DNA from: Drosophila persimilis
Taxonomy: Eukaryota > Arthropoda > Insecta > Diptera > Drosophilidae
NCBI RefSeq assembly: GCF_003286085.1
Contig: NW_020825298.1
Coordinates: 13,888,001 to 13,952,000 of the forward strand
Direction of reading: 5' to 3'
DNA: 64,000 nucleotides
Shown here: one piece after another, positions 10,776-23,470 of the stretch
Layout of the letters: every line of letters begins with the position of its first letter
How positions within the stretch are numbered: the first letter of the stretch is position 1
Made by a program: the position numbers and the translations under genes
The notes under the pieces: model-generated
Seen by the model: the letters and a program-made list of their open reading frames with translations, nothing else
Databases searched by the model: none
Told to the model about the DNA's origin: nothing

Positions 10776-12235
10776 AAAATCTATAAAAAAAAACCTCTGC
10801 AAAAGTGCGAGACTTCTGGCTGTTCCGGATGCCTTTTGCTCTGTAAAAAGTCATTTGCCATTTGTGCTGCGTCTTGTGTTACGACTTTTTACGCTCCTCC
10901 TAACCCAAAAGCAGCGCCAAACGGCAAAACAGATGATGAGGGGAGACCCCAAGAGGGGGAGGACGACTATGATGATGGTGGATGGCGGATGGTGGATGGT
11001 GCAGCAAAAATTCATCGAAGAAATGCCAAACTGCAATTGACTTGCATGACCATAAAAATTAAGTTATATACACCAACCGACCAGACCGGGGAGACCAGAG
11101 ACCACAGACCAGAGACCAGAGACCCCGAAGAGACCAAAGAAAAGACCAGCGACGAGTGCAAGGCAAAGGCCTGGACGATGGCTCGAAGATGGAGATGGGA
11201 GCCGCAGCTAGAGCCTGGCGCAAAAATAAAGTCGAGTGAAATTGCTGCTGTAATATATTTTAATAGCACAGAGCGAAGCACAGGGCCGGAAAAACTCTGC
11301 GCACTCGGACGATCGGCCGTAGAGGGAGAGAAAGAGAGACGGAGGGAGAGGCATGGAGGCTTGGAGTTCCTCCCGCCTGGCAACAGTGGAGCAAAACGAA
11401 ACAAGTCTTTGGTCAAAAAATGGTGTAGGGGTAGGGGAGGGGAGGGGAAAAAAGCGTTGCCCTCAGCTGTTACCCGTTTTGTATCTTTCGGTTTCGGTTT
11501 TGGCTGTGTTTGCCTTATTATGTCTAATTAGATTGCGCTGTGGATGGGATGGAAGATGGGAGGCATCGTGGAATGTCTTATTATTTCTTCGTTTTTCGCT
11601 TTTCGTCTTCTCCCCCTTTGCTGATTCTCTCCGGAGAGGAATCGTTTATGAAAACGCGCTGTTTGCTTGTGTTTTATGAAGTGATTGGCTAAATCTTCAC
11701 TGGTCTCCAGCTGGTGGTGGGGTTAATGCGAGGTCCCCCCCAGGCTGGCCCGAGGATCGGGAATGGAATGGATAAATAATGGTTGCAGCCAAGTGAATGC
11801 AAATTTCCAAGCATTGGAAAATCTTCGAAGCGGCAAGCGTCCCCTTAAAATATCTTTAAGATTCATTTGGCAATAAAGAAAGACGTACTTTTTATTTGAA
11901 ATATGACATTTACAGCCTTCTATCAGGGAGTTAACAGCCAAATAAACTCCATGGCTGCTAACCAATTAAGTAATGAACCAATGAAAGGCGAAGGAGAGGA
12001 AAGCCGGTGGTTTTAATACACTTGTAGATCAATTATTTCCATGGTAGACATTCGACTAAAGCTAGAACTACTTTTCCTTAAAAACGATCCAGTTTTGTTT
12101 TCGATTTATGTCTTCTAAGAAAACTCAAGGAGGGGTAGAAATGCAGGGCATCTTATTTGGAAGAAGAAAATTCCATAGAACTTTCATTGAATATAAATAT
12201 TCATAGTTTATAATGTTATATTTTCATATTTTGTA
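10776..12235. other. Non-coding, with a degenerate AGAGACC repeat
   Basis: At 11085-11153 a 7-bp unit like AGAGACC recurs imperfectly. A long open frame over 10836-11531 has the composition of a repeat, not of a protein, and is rejected. Nothing else is supported. Confidence 0.5.
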
Positions 12236-12567
12236 TTTATTTATTATTATATTAATTTGTATTTTATTTATTTATTATTATACTCATTTTTATTTTATTA
12301 ATTTATTATTATATTCTTTTGTATTTTATTTATTTATTATTATACTCTTTTTTATTTTATTAATTTATTATTATATTCATTTATATTTGAATTATTTATT
12401 GTTATATTAATTTGTATTTTGTGTTTTAATATTATATTCATTTTTATTTTATTTATTATATATTTTGTATTTTATGTATTTATGATTATGTTCATTTGTA
12501 TTTTATTTATTTATTATTATATTCATAATTATTTTATTAATTTAATATTATATTAATCTTTATATTA
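12236..12567 (+). repeat. 31-bp AT-rich minisatellite
   Basis: About ten tandem copies of a 31-nt unit that starts TTTATTTATTATTATA and ends TGTATTTTA. The first six copies start at 12236, 12267, 12298, 12329, 12360 and 12391; later ones carry small deletions. The period is not a multiple of three, so the open frame inside it is accidental. Confidence 0.9.
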
Positions 12568-12711
12568 TTTTTTTATTATTTATGCATATTATTTTAAGAT
12601 TATTTGTATTCCAGCTTTTCAGGTTTTTTATAATATGTATTTTATGGTAATTTTATAATATTTATTATTTGAAGTTCATATGTATGTATGTAAATCTCCT
12701 AACCATCATTA

Positions 12712-12736
12712 TACCCTCTACCTAGGGTACATTCAA
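12712..12736. repeat. TACCCT...AGGGTA hairpin, Helitron-like remnant
   Basis: TACCCTctacctAGGGTA forms a short hairpin of the type found near the 3' ends of DINE-1/Helitron elements in Drosophila. Only this signature was seen; the rest of any element is unrecognised. Confidence 0.35.
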
Positions 12737-13069
12737 TAATTGTTGACCATAAAATCAATATTTTTCGTTGAGACTTGGGGCAGCACTGCTTTTCAATGGT
12801 TGAACACACATAATTATCCATAATTGCACATTAATAAATATAATAAATAAAAGAGAGGGAGAGAGAGAGAGAAACCCGAACGACGAGAAACCCCATAGAT
12901 AGCCGACAGACAAGAGTTTTATGTGCATTTAATGATGATACTTGGCCACGTTAATGGGTCCAAATGGTTGAGCGTACACAAAGGGCAACATTCTCCAAAC
13001 TGTCACATTAGCCAACACGTAACTGAATGATGAATGAACGAATGAATGGCATAGCAAACAGCAAGCCCA

Positions 13070-13090
13070 TACACACACACACACACACAC
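13070..13090. repeat. (AC)n microsatellite
   Basis: Uninterrupted AC repeat. Similar tracts occur at 13626-13654 and 14322-14339. Confidence 0.9.
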
Positions 13091-14463
13091 TCACACTCCA
13101 TAAAATATTGAATTTGTATTAGAACATTTTCGCTGGACAGCGGAAATGACACTCAAATGAATTATAGCTGGTACAGAACGCCCATCCCCAGAGATACAGA
13201 GAGATAGAGTGGATATTCCCCATAAAAATGCTCCATCTCTGCCCTGGTAACGGCACTTGTTGGCCAACGCTCCTCAGCTCATTAGACAGGCCAATCGCCT
13301 GCTCAAAATAGCAGACACTCAAAAGACACCTCTCAGAGACCAGCGATTAAACAACCGGTCAGAATGTGGCTTGAATTTGTAGGTTTGTCTTGAATTCTTA
13401 ATTAGCGAACATCAATCTTTTGCTCAGCGGCGGGCAATTAAATTTTGCTGATGTCTTTCGCAGGTATTTAATATTAAAATTGAGGACAGAGGGACAGTTT
13501 TATGATATCATGGGGGATTAATTTGGAAACGGAGCTCGAGAAGCAACCAAAATCCATTTCCAGCTCAAGAGATAAACCAATAATGTATCTAAATGCAACC
13601 ACAAGGCCTTAATTACAATGCGTGCCACACCACACACACACAGACACACACACAGGCACAAGTAGATGTTAATTAAAGGCCAAGGAATGTTGCGGCAAGA
13701 TGGAAACACACAAGCACAAGCGTTTCAGTGTTTTGTAATAAGGGAATACCCTGGAAATAAACAGGAAACGGGTACTTGTATAATCTTTAGAAGGCTATTC
13801 TCTCACTAATATATACGTCTTGTGAGTGTTTCTTCTTATATAGACGATATAAACATCCAATTTTGGTGATTTTAAGATGATGAAACCCTGTGGAAAACCT
13901 CATATTTGAAAATGATCAGGAATGAATGCCGCGTACCCCTTTAATTGGAAATGCAGCCCCCTATGGAGCTTCTTTCATGGTATAACAATCCTTCAATCCA
14001 CCCCAAATAAATCAAGATACGAGTACTGTCATATATTCCCCTGTCTGAATGAAGAACAAGACCATGTCTCAGGTGCCAGAAATCGAGGAATCAAAGCAAT
14101 CATGAATAAAACAGAAGAACAGAAAACTATTTAAATGCGAGAATACAAGACAACAAAATGGGTCAACGAAAGGCCACAAAAATACTTAGCTCGAAAATAG
14201 ATATAATTGTCATTACGACACAGCAATCAAGTAGTTGAGGGTTTTTTTTTTTTATATAAAATATAAATGTCAAAAAAAAGAAAGGAGAGCACGTATTGAT
14301 TTCCCTGCACTTTGAATGTCTCACACACACACACACACAAATTTCATATAAATGGGTTTCGCATGGCCCTCCGCGCTATACAATATATCATGCCCATATC
14401 TGGTTTTAGTTTGCTTTTTTTATTGGGATAATTATCTAGCGCACAATTATTGTGACCACCAAC

Positions 14464-14482
14464 AAAAAAAAAAAAAAAAAAA
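14464..14482. repeat. Poly-A run of 19
   Basis: A homopolymer A tract seen directly. No coding sequence precedes it, so there is no sign that it is the tail of a retrocopy. Confidence 0.9.
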
Positions 14483-14612
14483 CAGGCGAATATAATGACA
14501 ATGGTCACGGAAATATCAAATCAAGAAGTGACTTCCCATCTTTATAGGGCCTGTGTGTTTTTCAAACAAAGAACTTTGTCCATGGATTAACTCAATTTTT
14601 GTTGTTTGTTTA

Positions 14613-14645
14613 GGACCTACGACCTACGACCTAGGACCTAGGACT
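14613..14645 (+). repeat. 7-bp tandem repeat (GACCTAC/GACCTAG)
   Basis: Four to five copies of a 7-nt unit, seen directly. Confidence 0.85.
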
Positions 14646-14710
14646 GGACAGGAATTTTGATGGATTTCTCGTTGGGTTTCGCTTTGCATAAATTAACAGC
14701 TGCCAGGGGA

Positions 14711-14733
14711 GGAGGGGGAGGGGGGGGGGGGGG
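14711..14733 (+). repeat. G-rich tract with 14 consecutive G
   Basis: G-blocks ending in a run of 14 G at 14720-14733. It could form a quadruplex and is also a likely place for sequencing-length error. Comparable runs lie at 16361-16372 (12 G) and 35392-35405 (14 G). Confidence 0.85.
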
Positions 14734-14739
14734 TGGGAG

Positions 14740-16350
14740 AGATGCGTGAGATGTTTGTGGGATGTGAGTCCTGCTGCAGGAGCCATGTTTGGGCGGCGAG
14801 TGTGGGCGGAGGTCCACGGAGACGAAGCTTAACTTTTGGGAAATGCTCCTCCTCCACTCCATTCCACTTTTGGGATTATAACTTTTTTCGTATGTATTAC
14901 GGGGCACGCCCCCAGGGACGCTACTCCTCCAGGCAGGATCCGTGCAATTTATTTTAGTTTAATTTCAACTATTTTTCAGGTCTTCCCCTGTGCTACAAAT
15001 ATGGTTATATCATCAGAGCCGAAAAGAACTTGTGGCACATTGCTCATACGCCACGTGTGGCGAGGGAGAGAGAGGGAGAGTGTTTCAGTGGCAGCACGTG
15101 AAAGCCCAGGCAAATGTCCAACGAGTGAAATGAAAATGAAAAAATAAAGCAGAAGAAAAAGGAAAATCGATTGGTTTTGACCTCATAGACGCCTAACACA
15201 ATTCGGCGGCGGCGCCTGAGGAGTGCATTGGCACTAATGAAGCAGCGGCCCGCAAAAAAAAAGAGCGAGTGTGTGCCTGCCCCTGCCCCGAAGAGGGGGG
15301 GAGCGAAGCATAAGACGCAACGAACGACGAACAAAGCGACAAAAGCGAAAGGCAAACAAACACGCCACGCCGTGAGGGGCATGCTTATGAGGCGGTCTCT
15401 GCGGTCGGGAGTGTCTCTGCCCCATACCCCACCCCCACCAACCACCCCCACCCCCACCGCTTTTCAGGCCAGACAGAGCCCCATATATACCATTTTTTAT
15501 TCCTCCTTTTTTTGCCGCGTAACACGCGACCAAAAATACAAAATGAAAAAAAAGAACAAGTGGAAATATAGAAGGCCGAAACCCAATAAATTTGGCGCAA
15601 CACCCCAAAAAGAGGGGACCCGGGGGTGGGATACAGGCAAGCGATAGAGAGCATAGATAAAACTCTAAAATATGGCTGATATAATGGATACAAAATGAGC
15701 ATAAATATTCAAAAAACTCGGCATAAAAGTCCAAGGAAAAGCCTAAAATAAAATACAATAAAAAAATAGGTAAACAAATTTAAATACGTTAATTTTTGTC
15801 AAGTTAAAGATATGTAAGCAGCTCAAGACTTTATAGCGATAATTCTTTAGTGACTATTGCAATATTGAAATAAAATAATTTTTACTCGTGGCTTTAGGCA
15901 TGAACAAAAAATAGTTAAATGAAGGAAATGGAATAATTTTTTTTAAGCGCTTCGAGTCTTTTTTTTGTTGCTAAATAAAATAGTTTTTACTTGCAAATGC
16001 ATCGGAAATTATAGCCCATAGAACTGGCAACAAAAGCTGATCTGGATGGATGCAATAAAGCACATATAAAGCCCCATTTAAAACTGAATCTGCGGCAAAA
16101 GTTCCGCCTGCTTAAACCCGAACAAAAGACCTTAATTTACTTACTAATTTCTGCTGCTCCCCTGGTGCCCCCCCTGGTGCCCCACCGTGTGCAGCATCCA
16201 TTGAAAAGAGTAACCAATTACAGGCGATTACATTTATCCCCCCAGCATCGACTAATATGCACCCATTGTCGTGCGATTCCCCGACCATGGAATCATCAAT
16301 TTAATTGCTGGCAGGCTATTTTCCACGTATTTTGTGGGCAGGAATATTCG
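14740..16350. other. Non-coding, purine/pyrimidine-skewed
   Basis: Long open frames exist on both strands over 15044-15758, but they overlap each other and are made of skewed low-complexity sequence. None is accepted. An acceptor-like TATTTTTCAG occurs near 14980 without a paired donor. Confidence 0.5.
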
Positions 16351-16655
16351 CGTGCAGCGTGGGGGGGGGGGGAGTGCCCAAATGCAAATGCGTGACATTA
16401 ATGCGAATAATGTGTCCCCCTGCAATCGACCTGCCAAAGGCAGAAACTCCGCCAAATCGGGGCGATATAACACGCCCCCTTTGGGGGTGGTTAGGGGTGC
16501 GATTTGAATCGATTATCATGCGAGTAGAGCCCCCGCTGCGGGGGGAAAATTTAACGCGAAATGCGTTGGAAGCGAGGCCCTCCCAATAATCCTACCACAC
16601 ACCGAGGCACCCAACCACCCACCCACACGTTCATTCATTCTTTCATTCATTCATT

Positions 16656-16770
16656 CGGATACAGATACCAATACAAAAGCAAGCTAGCAGGCTACAGATA
16701 CAGATACCAATACAAAGCACCCTTCCCTCGGCTGCAGGCTACAGATACAGATACAGATACAAAGCACGCT
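16656..16770 (+). repeat. Three-copy minisatellite of nested ACAGAT repeats
   Basis: Three units, each with (ACAGAT)n-ACCAATACAAA-GCA and each of the last two preceded by CAGGCT. Units start near 16656, 16690 and 16736. A TTCATTCATT microsatellite lies just before at 16629. Confidence 0.75.
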
Positions 16771-16800
16771 CGCAGTTTGTCAGCTTAATTTCATTAATTA

Positions 16801-16880
16801 CGTTCCCTCGTTCGCCGTTCCCTCGTTCGCCGTTCCCCGTTCCCCGTTCGCTTCGTTCCGTTCCGTTTCGTTCTGTTTTC
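16801..16880 (+). repeat. GTTCCCTCGTTCGCC-type short tandem repeat
   Basis: GTTCCCTCGTTCGCC occurs twice in a row and is followed by degenerate CCGTTCC units. Seen directly. Confidence 0.8.
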
Positions 16881-16995
16881 CGTCTCGTTTTTCTTCCTCT
16901 TTTTTTTGTGTTTGTTTTTGTCTGAGGGAAATGCGGAATGTATCTGCATCTGTGGGTCCTCGTTCACGCTGTTGTTTCAACGGTTTTTTGCGTGT

Positions 16996-17022
16996 GGGCC
17001 CGGGCCCGGGCCCGGGCCCCGG
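16996..17022. repeat. (GGGCCC)n palindromic array
   Basis: Four tandem GGGCCC units. Every unit is self-complementary, so the array can form hairpins on either strand. It is far richer in GC than its neighbourhood. Confidence 0.9.
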
Positions 17023-20000
17023 ACTAATGTCATTTTCATTATCGTTTACATGCATTATGTGATTTGGCCCATTAATTGATTGGTCCGCGCGAGAGCGCGA
17101 AAGCCGTGGCGTGGCATGGAGTCCCGCGTGGACTGTAGTGTTGCAAATGACGCAATCGATAAGAGTGGAGAGTGTGTGTGGGTGTGTGTGTGTGCGGGAC
17201 ACTTGAGATACTTACAATGTCTGTTGCCCTAATGAAATTTCCCCATTCAACTGTTGACTTACATGATTAGCACTCCACTCTTCACTCTGTCGTGGATGGG
17301 GCGGCAGGGCTACTAATTAGCAGGCTATCCAATGGGAAAAGCACACTTCGAGAGTTCTTTTGCTTCCGAAGAAGCCCAGTAGACAAAGGTGTCCTTGTCT
17401 TGCTGCTTCTTAGCAGGGAAACCATTCTTCTTCCACAAAGGATTCCTTACAGCTAGAGGAATCAATCTTTTGCTGCTCTAAAGAGAAGTCTATAACCATT
17501 CTTCAAACACTTCCTGATCAAGTGGTTCTGTCCTAGCAGTCCTAGATCACTTACTGCCCAAAGGGTTCCTTCCTTCCTTCTTGAAGAAGAGTAAAATCAT
17601 GCTTCTATTAAATACTGAAAAGAGATGCCTTTCTGCCTGCAAGGTGCCCTAATTCTCTTCAATCTTTTGCTGGTTAAGGCATTCCGTAAAGCCTTATCCC
17701 TGCCATACCTGTCGTACCTCCATGGAAAACTTAAAAACAATTTTCTTGGCTCTCTCTCTCTCTCTCTCTGTTGGCTGCGGCACACGCAACATGAATATAA
17801 TATGAAGCATACTCGTATAAAGTAAGTGCGTTTCCACAACAATGCTGATGACAAGGAGAGCGGCAGAAGGACAAGCCAGGAGGAGGCATCCAGAAGCGGA
17901 ATTAACAGCCAGGAGAATGGAATGGAAACAGAAGCAAGCGCCAGGAGGATGAAACCCGATGAAGGGACAGCCCAAGAGGAGGAGAAGCCAGGAGCAGCAT
18001 CCACCAGAACATGGACACCAGCGCCTTCAAGTAGGCAACAGGGAGAGGCAGCAACAATCGAAGACACAAACAGGCAGCAAAATACAGAGCTCCAGGAACA
18101 GGAACAGCAACAGCACAGTCAGCGCTAAAAGTCAACAACCAACCAAACAGCGGCAGTGGCAGTGGCACTCTCGCACATTTATTTATTTATCAAGCCATAC
18201 ACTGAAGGTGAAGCCAAACGGCGAAAGGCAGCAGTCAGCCGCACGTGCAAAATGCGCTCCACATTTTCGCTGTCCCCCCGATTTGCCCCCCACTCCCCCG
18301 GTAGGTGCACCGCGGCCGAGGCTGCCTTTAATGGCAACATTTAATATCACTTGTCGGTTCCAGACTTTCGTGTGGAACTGATGAAAGGCCGTGGAAAATG
18401 TAACTGAAAAAGTTGTCTGCTTTTTGCCAAAGAATATTATTGGTATGCATATTTATGGCCAACTAAAAACCAGTTTATTTGTCTTCAATAATACTCGAAG
18501 TTTTTCCAAAACCAAGTTCTAGGAGCCTCTAACTTTCATAAATGGAACTAAATTGATTGGTATTCTAGGCGGGAATTGTTTGAAAATAGCTTGAGGGGAA
18601 ATGTGATGCAAGTCCTTGTCGGTAGACGAGTATTTGTCAGGCAATACGAGGGAATGACAGAGGTTTTAGTGCAGTATTTTAGGTAGAAGTGCCTTTTGAG
18701 CTCCTTAAATGCTAAAGCCCTAAAATGTCCATGGCTTGAACTTTACACTGCCCCTCCCCACCCCCAATAGTTGTAAAAAGAAACAACAACTCTGTGTTAT
18801 ATTCCCCCAAACCAAATGCTGCATTCTATCAATACACATCCAGAAAAAACCCATACAAAACCAAACAAAAACCCAAAAACACACAGAAAACACTTCGCAT
18901 TCAAGTATTCCAATGGCTTGTACCCATATTTGTACAACATTTTGCGGGGGCTGGGGGGGAGGTTCCTATTTTGGGGGTCCTTGCCTTCGCTGCTTCGGCA
19001 GGCAGGTGGAGAGGGGAGTGCAAGCAAAGTGTAACATTTTTATGTGTTTTTTTTGGGGTATTACTTTTGTTGCAAAGACCCTAACAAGGGTATTGGGCAT
19101 CAAAAAAAAAAGGGAATTTCAAATATTTCATAGATTTCAAGGATACATCTTTCTTATTGCTGCAAAAAAAAGGGATTTTCTCTTACGTTTTTCCTAGGAA
19201 AATTGTGTATATTCCTCATAAATGCCCTTTCCAGGGTACCTTTTGCTTCGACACTCGCCTTCACTTCACTTTTTCGTCTTGTTTTATTTTGTTGCGGCTT
19301 TGGCTTTTGGTTTTTTGGTCTGCCCTGCCATTGTACGCGTATTGTGGGGTGTATTTGTTGGGGTATTAATCCCATCAGCCAGAAGGATTCCTATTGCAAC
19401 AAAGCCACCCAAAGATAACATTTTGGCTGGCAACTCAATGAAGTGGAAGGGCAGCCAGCCATTCGCCAGACAAACAAACGGGCGAACGACCTTCGTGGCT
19501 GTTTGTTTGGGAATTGTGCACAAAGTTGTGATGATCATTCCGAAGGCAATGAAATGAACGCAAATCGCATTAAAAAAGATACCCAGATACTGTGTCCATC
19601 CATTGGCTGGCGGAACAACCTGCCGAGCAGTTAATTCTGTGTCTGAATGTGGAGTCCCCGGCGGTGATCTGTGGAGCATACGATAATTGGTGGTTCAACC
19701 TCCGCAACAGATCAGATCGGATCAGATCAGATCGGATCGGGTATCTCCTGAGCACCGAGGAGGCCATGCGTGTGCGGCGCCCCCTCGACCCTCTCCAAAG
19801 AAGATCCCACAAAGAGTAATCCGAATAAAACAATTCAATTGCCACTTTTCTAGCCAAGCCAACGTGCCACAAATCGAGCTGAGAAAATTGTTGTTTGTTG
19901 CAGGGAAATTCCAAAAGATATCTGGGATTGGGTTTCGTTTCGTTTCGTTCTTCTGCGGTCTGCAAACCAGGAAGTCCATTAGGAAATTCCTTCTTTCATT

Positions 20001-22320
20001 CAGAGGGGGGCGGGGGCAGGGGGGTGTGGGTGTGAATGTTGTGCGTGGCCTGAACGTTTGACCAATAATCGGTTGTCCCATTATAATAAATATCAGGCCT
20101 AGAAGTCGTTAGTGTGGCAGGGGAAATGATTGCAAGGGCAGCCAAAGGTCAGCCGGGGGGGAGAGCCCCGAAGAGCTGTAGAGCCCCTCTGAAGATCCGT
20201 TAAGAGGAAAGAGTATAAAGATGATTCCGTTCATGAACTGAAACTTTTATGGCCCTAAAGAGAGCGGAGGAGTCCCATTAATGCCAGAGAGTGTCATCGC
20301 GGAAGGAAATTTGAATAAAACAAGCCAGGAGCCGGCAGCCAGAAGGCCCGAAAGAAAGCCCAAAGTCATGGCTGAAATGTTCCTGTGGGAAGCCCCGACT
20401 GGAAAGTATCTGCCACTTCGGCGGGGCATTTAGCTAATCACCTGTGCATGCAACTCCCAATTACAACGCCTATTAATAGTTGAGGCAATTTTCGCGTGTT
20501 CAAACCACCGAACGGACGCCTGATTATGAAGATGAAGACATTATGGCAACGCCTGCCTGCCTCTGGAAGGAGGAGGAGGCGGAGGCGGAGGAGGAGGAGG
20601 ACCAGCTGCAGCTGCTGTTGCGGCGGCTCCATATGGTCATGAGGCCAAGTAGGAGGCAGGCCACAAAAAAAACACAGACACTGCCGCGGCGAACGGCTCC
20701 TCATTTCATGCGCATTTAACTAATCTGTCATCTAATCCGCGTCTCTCATCGCACGCCGGGGCTCAAGGAGCCGCCAAGGCCAAGACTCCACTCCACTCCA
20801 CGCCGCTCCTTCTCCGCCTCCCCTCTCGAGTGGGGAAAAGAAGCACTATGGCTATGGGTGCTGTGGGTTCTCAAACCCCTCGCTTACAGGGTACCAGCGA
20901 AACGCATCAGTCTTCGCACCAATTGAAAGAAGAACTTTAACTCTGATTTTCTTTACACTGCAGCTTCCTCTTGGGGCCTGCGATTACCTTGTCGTCTCGT
21001 TTGGAATTACACAAGTGCAATAAAAACAATTAAGTTGTTGCCATAAATTCAAAAGAACAAAAGGCCAGCAGCCGCCAACAGGAAACGTAATTGTAAGAGT
21101 TACAATTTTCTAAATAGAAAAGCATTTTGGATGCGCTTGTCACACACACATCCCCCAATGGTCACAGAGATACACACAGAATCCCTATGGCAACTGGTCG
21201 GCTGGTCTGCTGGTCTGGGAGGGGGGTTTCGGCTTTCCTGTGTCTCGGGCTACTTTCATTTCACAGACGAGTGCCCGGGCCGGGCCGGGCATTTTTTGCT
21301 AGCCTTTTATCAGCTGCCATTGTTTGACCATTTCCCCAATGGAAATGGAGAGCTTCCACAGAAGCAGCCACAGTGGCATCCAGCAGCAGCAGCAGCCGCA
21401 TGTAAGATAAGAATCCCTTCCCCCATAGTTCAAGCGGAAGAGATTCGGCTCTGGTCTCCAACCATATGTTGGGGCTGATTTCCCTACGAAACGGAACGAA
21501 CGGTTTGCGATTAAAAGCTGAAAACTATTGAGATTTCTTTGTGGCACAACAAAGATGGGCCCTTGAAACTCGAAGGCTGTGCAAATACATTTCTCTTTTA
21601 ATTGAAAAGTACTCCAACTGCAACGAGTGGCCTCCTCGCCAATTGATCTTCCATGACCTGCCTGTGGTCTGGGGTTTTCCACAATTATCCTACATGTGAA
21701 GAACATGTGTTGCATGTCCCCATGCTCACCCCTTCCCTTCCCCAGAGATCTGCCCAGAGCCTCCGCATCGACAACACATCTGCCCATTGCTTGTCTTTTT
21801 TTTCTCTGGCCTTCAATTTCTCTGGGTTTTTTTTGGGCTTTGGTGATTAGGCTCCACCCTAAAAGATTTTTACAACTTGCAATTAAACATAAGTTCGTTC
21901 CAGGCTTCGTCTTCGTCTTCGCTTCGCTTCGTTCTCCGCCTCATCCCTTCCTCACTGTCGCCGTCGCCGTCGTCGTCTCTGTCGCCGTCTCTTTCTGTAT
22001 TTCTCTCTATTTATGGCGCTAACATTACTCACAGACGATGGCTGTACTTGAGAGACAAGCAATTACAAAAACAACAACAGCAACAACAACCTTGGCTTTG
22101 GCTGAGGCCAGCGCCTCAGCAACGACTTTGGTCCGACTTTGGACAGGGCAGGCCGGGGGGGGCAGGGGCAGGGGCCAGGTCCGACTCCGATTCGGACTGC
22201 GACTGCGACTGAGGCTTCGATTGCGGCTTCTCTTTTGGCATTGCGTGTTGCGCATGCGCGCTGCGTTTGCTATTTGCTGTTTTTTGTTTGCTTCTTCTTT
22301 TGATAGTTTTTTTCTTTCTT
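17023..22320. other. Non-coding, with scattered simple repeats
   Basis: Holds a CT tract at 17750-17769, an AGATCAGATCGG repeat at 19709-19741 and a GGAGGC/GGAGGA tract at 20568-20600. Long open frames (for example 17597-18067 minus and 17959-18381 plus) overlap on both strands and have low-complexity composition. No gene is supported. Confidence 0.5.
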
Positions 22321-22321
22321 C

Positions 22322-22480
22322 TGATACCCTTAAAGCAGAGGGTATAATGGGTTTACGAAAGAGAAGGGCGCAATTTTGAGCAAATATATAGAGACTTATG
22401 ATTCGCATTTTATGCATTATTTTTCTATGACAAAAAGTTGGGTAGTTTCAAACTGACTGCTAGACTGCTGAAACTATCCA
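22322..22480. mobile_element. Helitron/DINE-1-like fragment
   Basis: Begins with ATACCCTTAAAGCAGAGGGTATAATG, here split as ATACCCTTA and CAGAGGGTATAATG. The pair forms a hairpin and has the wording typical of Drosophila DINE-1-type non-autonomous Helitrons. An 11-bp stem (22440-22450 with 22469-22479, one G-T pair) follows. The right end is unclear and there is no coding capacity. Confidence 0.45.
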
Positions 22481-23020
22481 AAGAAGTGTCGTACATATCA
22501 CTATATCATAGAGTTTCCATGGCATTAGCCTGTCATACGAGAAGTCTTCTTTGGCTTTGAAGACAATCCAAATGGACCTTATTAATCTCAGTGCTACATG
22601 TAAAAATTACAGCCTAAGTACAAAAAGATCCCAAGTAAATTTTTACAAAGTATATATTTGTATCTATCATGGGATATATCGCTTAGGATATATCGCTCTT
22701 TGGAAGACAATCCTGGGAGATAATCCTACCAAATATTTATAGCTGTAAGTTAAATTAGTTTATTTTATTTTGTGTAATTTTTTGAGAATGTGATTCATTT
22801 AATTTAGTATTTTATGTAAAATTAACAACTAAAATGGTATAACCATTATAGCAATAATATTTATAATAATTATTGTACTTGTTTTTATTTGAAGTCGTGG
22901 CACTTGACCCCGTTTTCCTTATGATATTTATGTTTTATCATTTTTTTTTAATTATATTTTATTTTTTATTGAATATTTAATATTAAATATATTTTCCATG
23001 GAAAATATAGTTTTATTTTA

Positions 23021-23046
23021 GGGTATCTCCAGCTTTGGTTACCCCA
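23021..23046 (+). repeat. Motif GTATCTCCRGCTTYGGYTRCCC, copy 1
   Basis: Matches the sequence at 47098-47119 with transitions only at a few positions. Both copies lie in AT-rich DNA. Probably an end or fragment of a dispersed element. Confidence 0.5.
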
Positions 23047-23154
23047 AAATTTGTAGTTTTTATTTCGTATTTTTTGTGTGGCCGCCGGCTGTTAATGTTT
23101 GGGCCGCACTTCAATTTGCCATATTTATTTTATGTTTTATTGAAAATAATAGCC

Positions 23155-23246
23155 GCAAGCCGAGCGAACGACTGAACGACTGAACGCCTGACTGATTGAA
23201 CGAAAGACTGAATGACTGCTTGACTGATTGAACGAAAAATTGCCTG
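23155..23246 (+). repeat. Degenerate GAACGACT / GACTGATT short-unit repeat
   Basis: Imperfect 8-9 nt units (GAACGACT, GAACGCCT, GACTGATT, GAACGAAA) over about 90 bp. The block GACTGATTGAACGAAA occurs twice. Confidence 0.75.
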
Positions 23247-23414
23247 TCTTAACCCCTTTTGCTTGAACATTTTTAGTAGTAGTAGTATATTTATATAATT
23301 TATGGGTTTTAAAAGGTTTTTTCGGTGGGCTGGCAAATGGGCAATTTAGTTAGGGGGGCCTTGAGGGGCCCTGTCGGTTCATAAAGCTTGAGGAAGCGCT
23401 TGAGGCTTACCTTG

Positions 23415-23470
23415 AGGATGGACGGATGGATGGATGGACGGATGGATGGATGGACGGATGGACGGATGAT
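23415..23470 (+). repeat. (GGAT/GGAC)n tetranucleotide repeat
   Basis: About 13 tetranucleotide units of GGAT and GGAC, seen directly. Confidence 0.9.

Noticed and set aside
10836..11531. 231-codon plus-strand open frame
   Set aside because: It crosses an AGAGACC repeat and purine-rich tracts, has no domain or promoter context, and overlaps equally long frames on minus.
12213..12410. 65-codon hydrophobic frame
   Set aside because: It is the translation of the 31-bp minisatellite, whose period is not a multiple of three.
13440..13470. CTTTCGCAG followed by GTATTT as a second recursive-splice site
   Set aside because: GTATTT is a weak donor and the pyrimidine tract is short.
15044..15758. 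Several overlapping frames of 100-174 codons on both strands
   Set aside because: Skewed low-complexity sequence produces open frames in many phases; none looks like a protein.
17597..18381. Overlapping frames of 140-156 codons on both strands
   Set aside because: Repeat-like composition, mutual overlap and no splice or promoter support.
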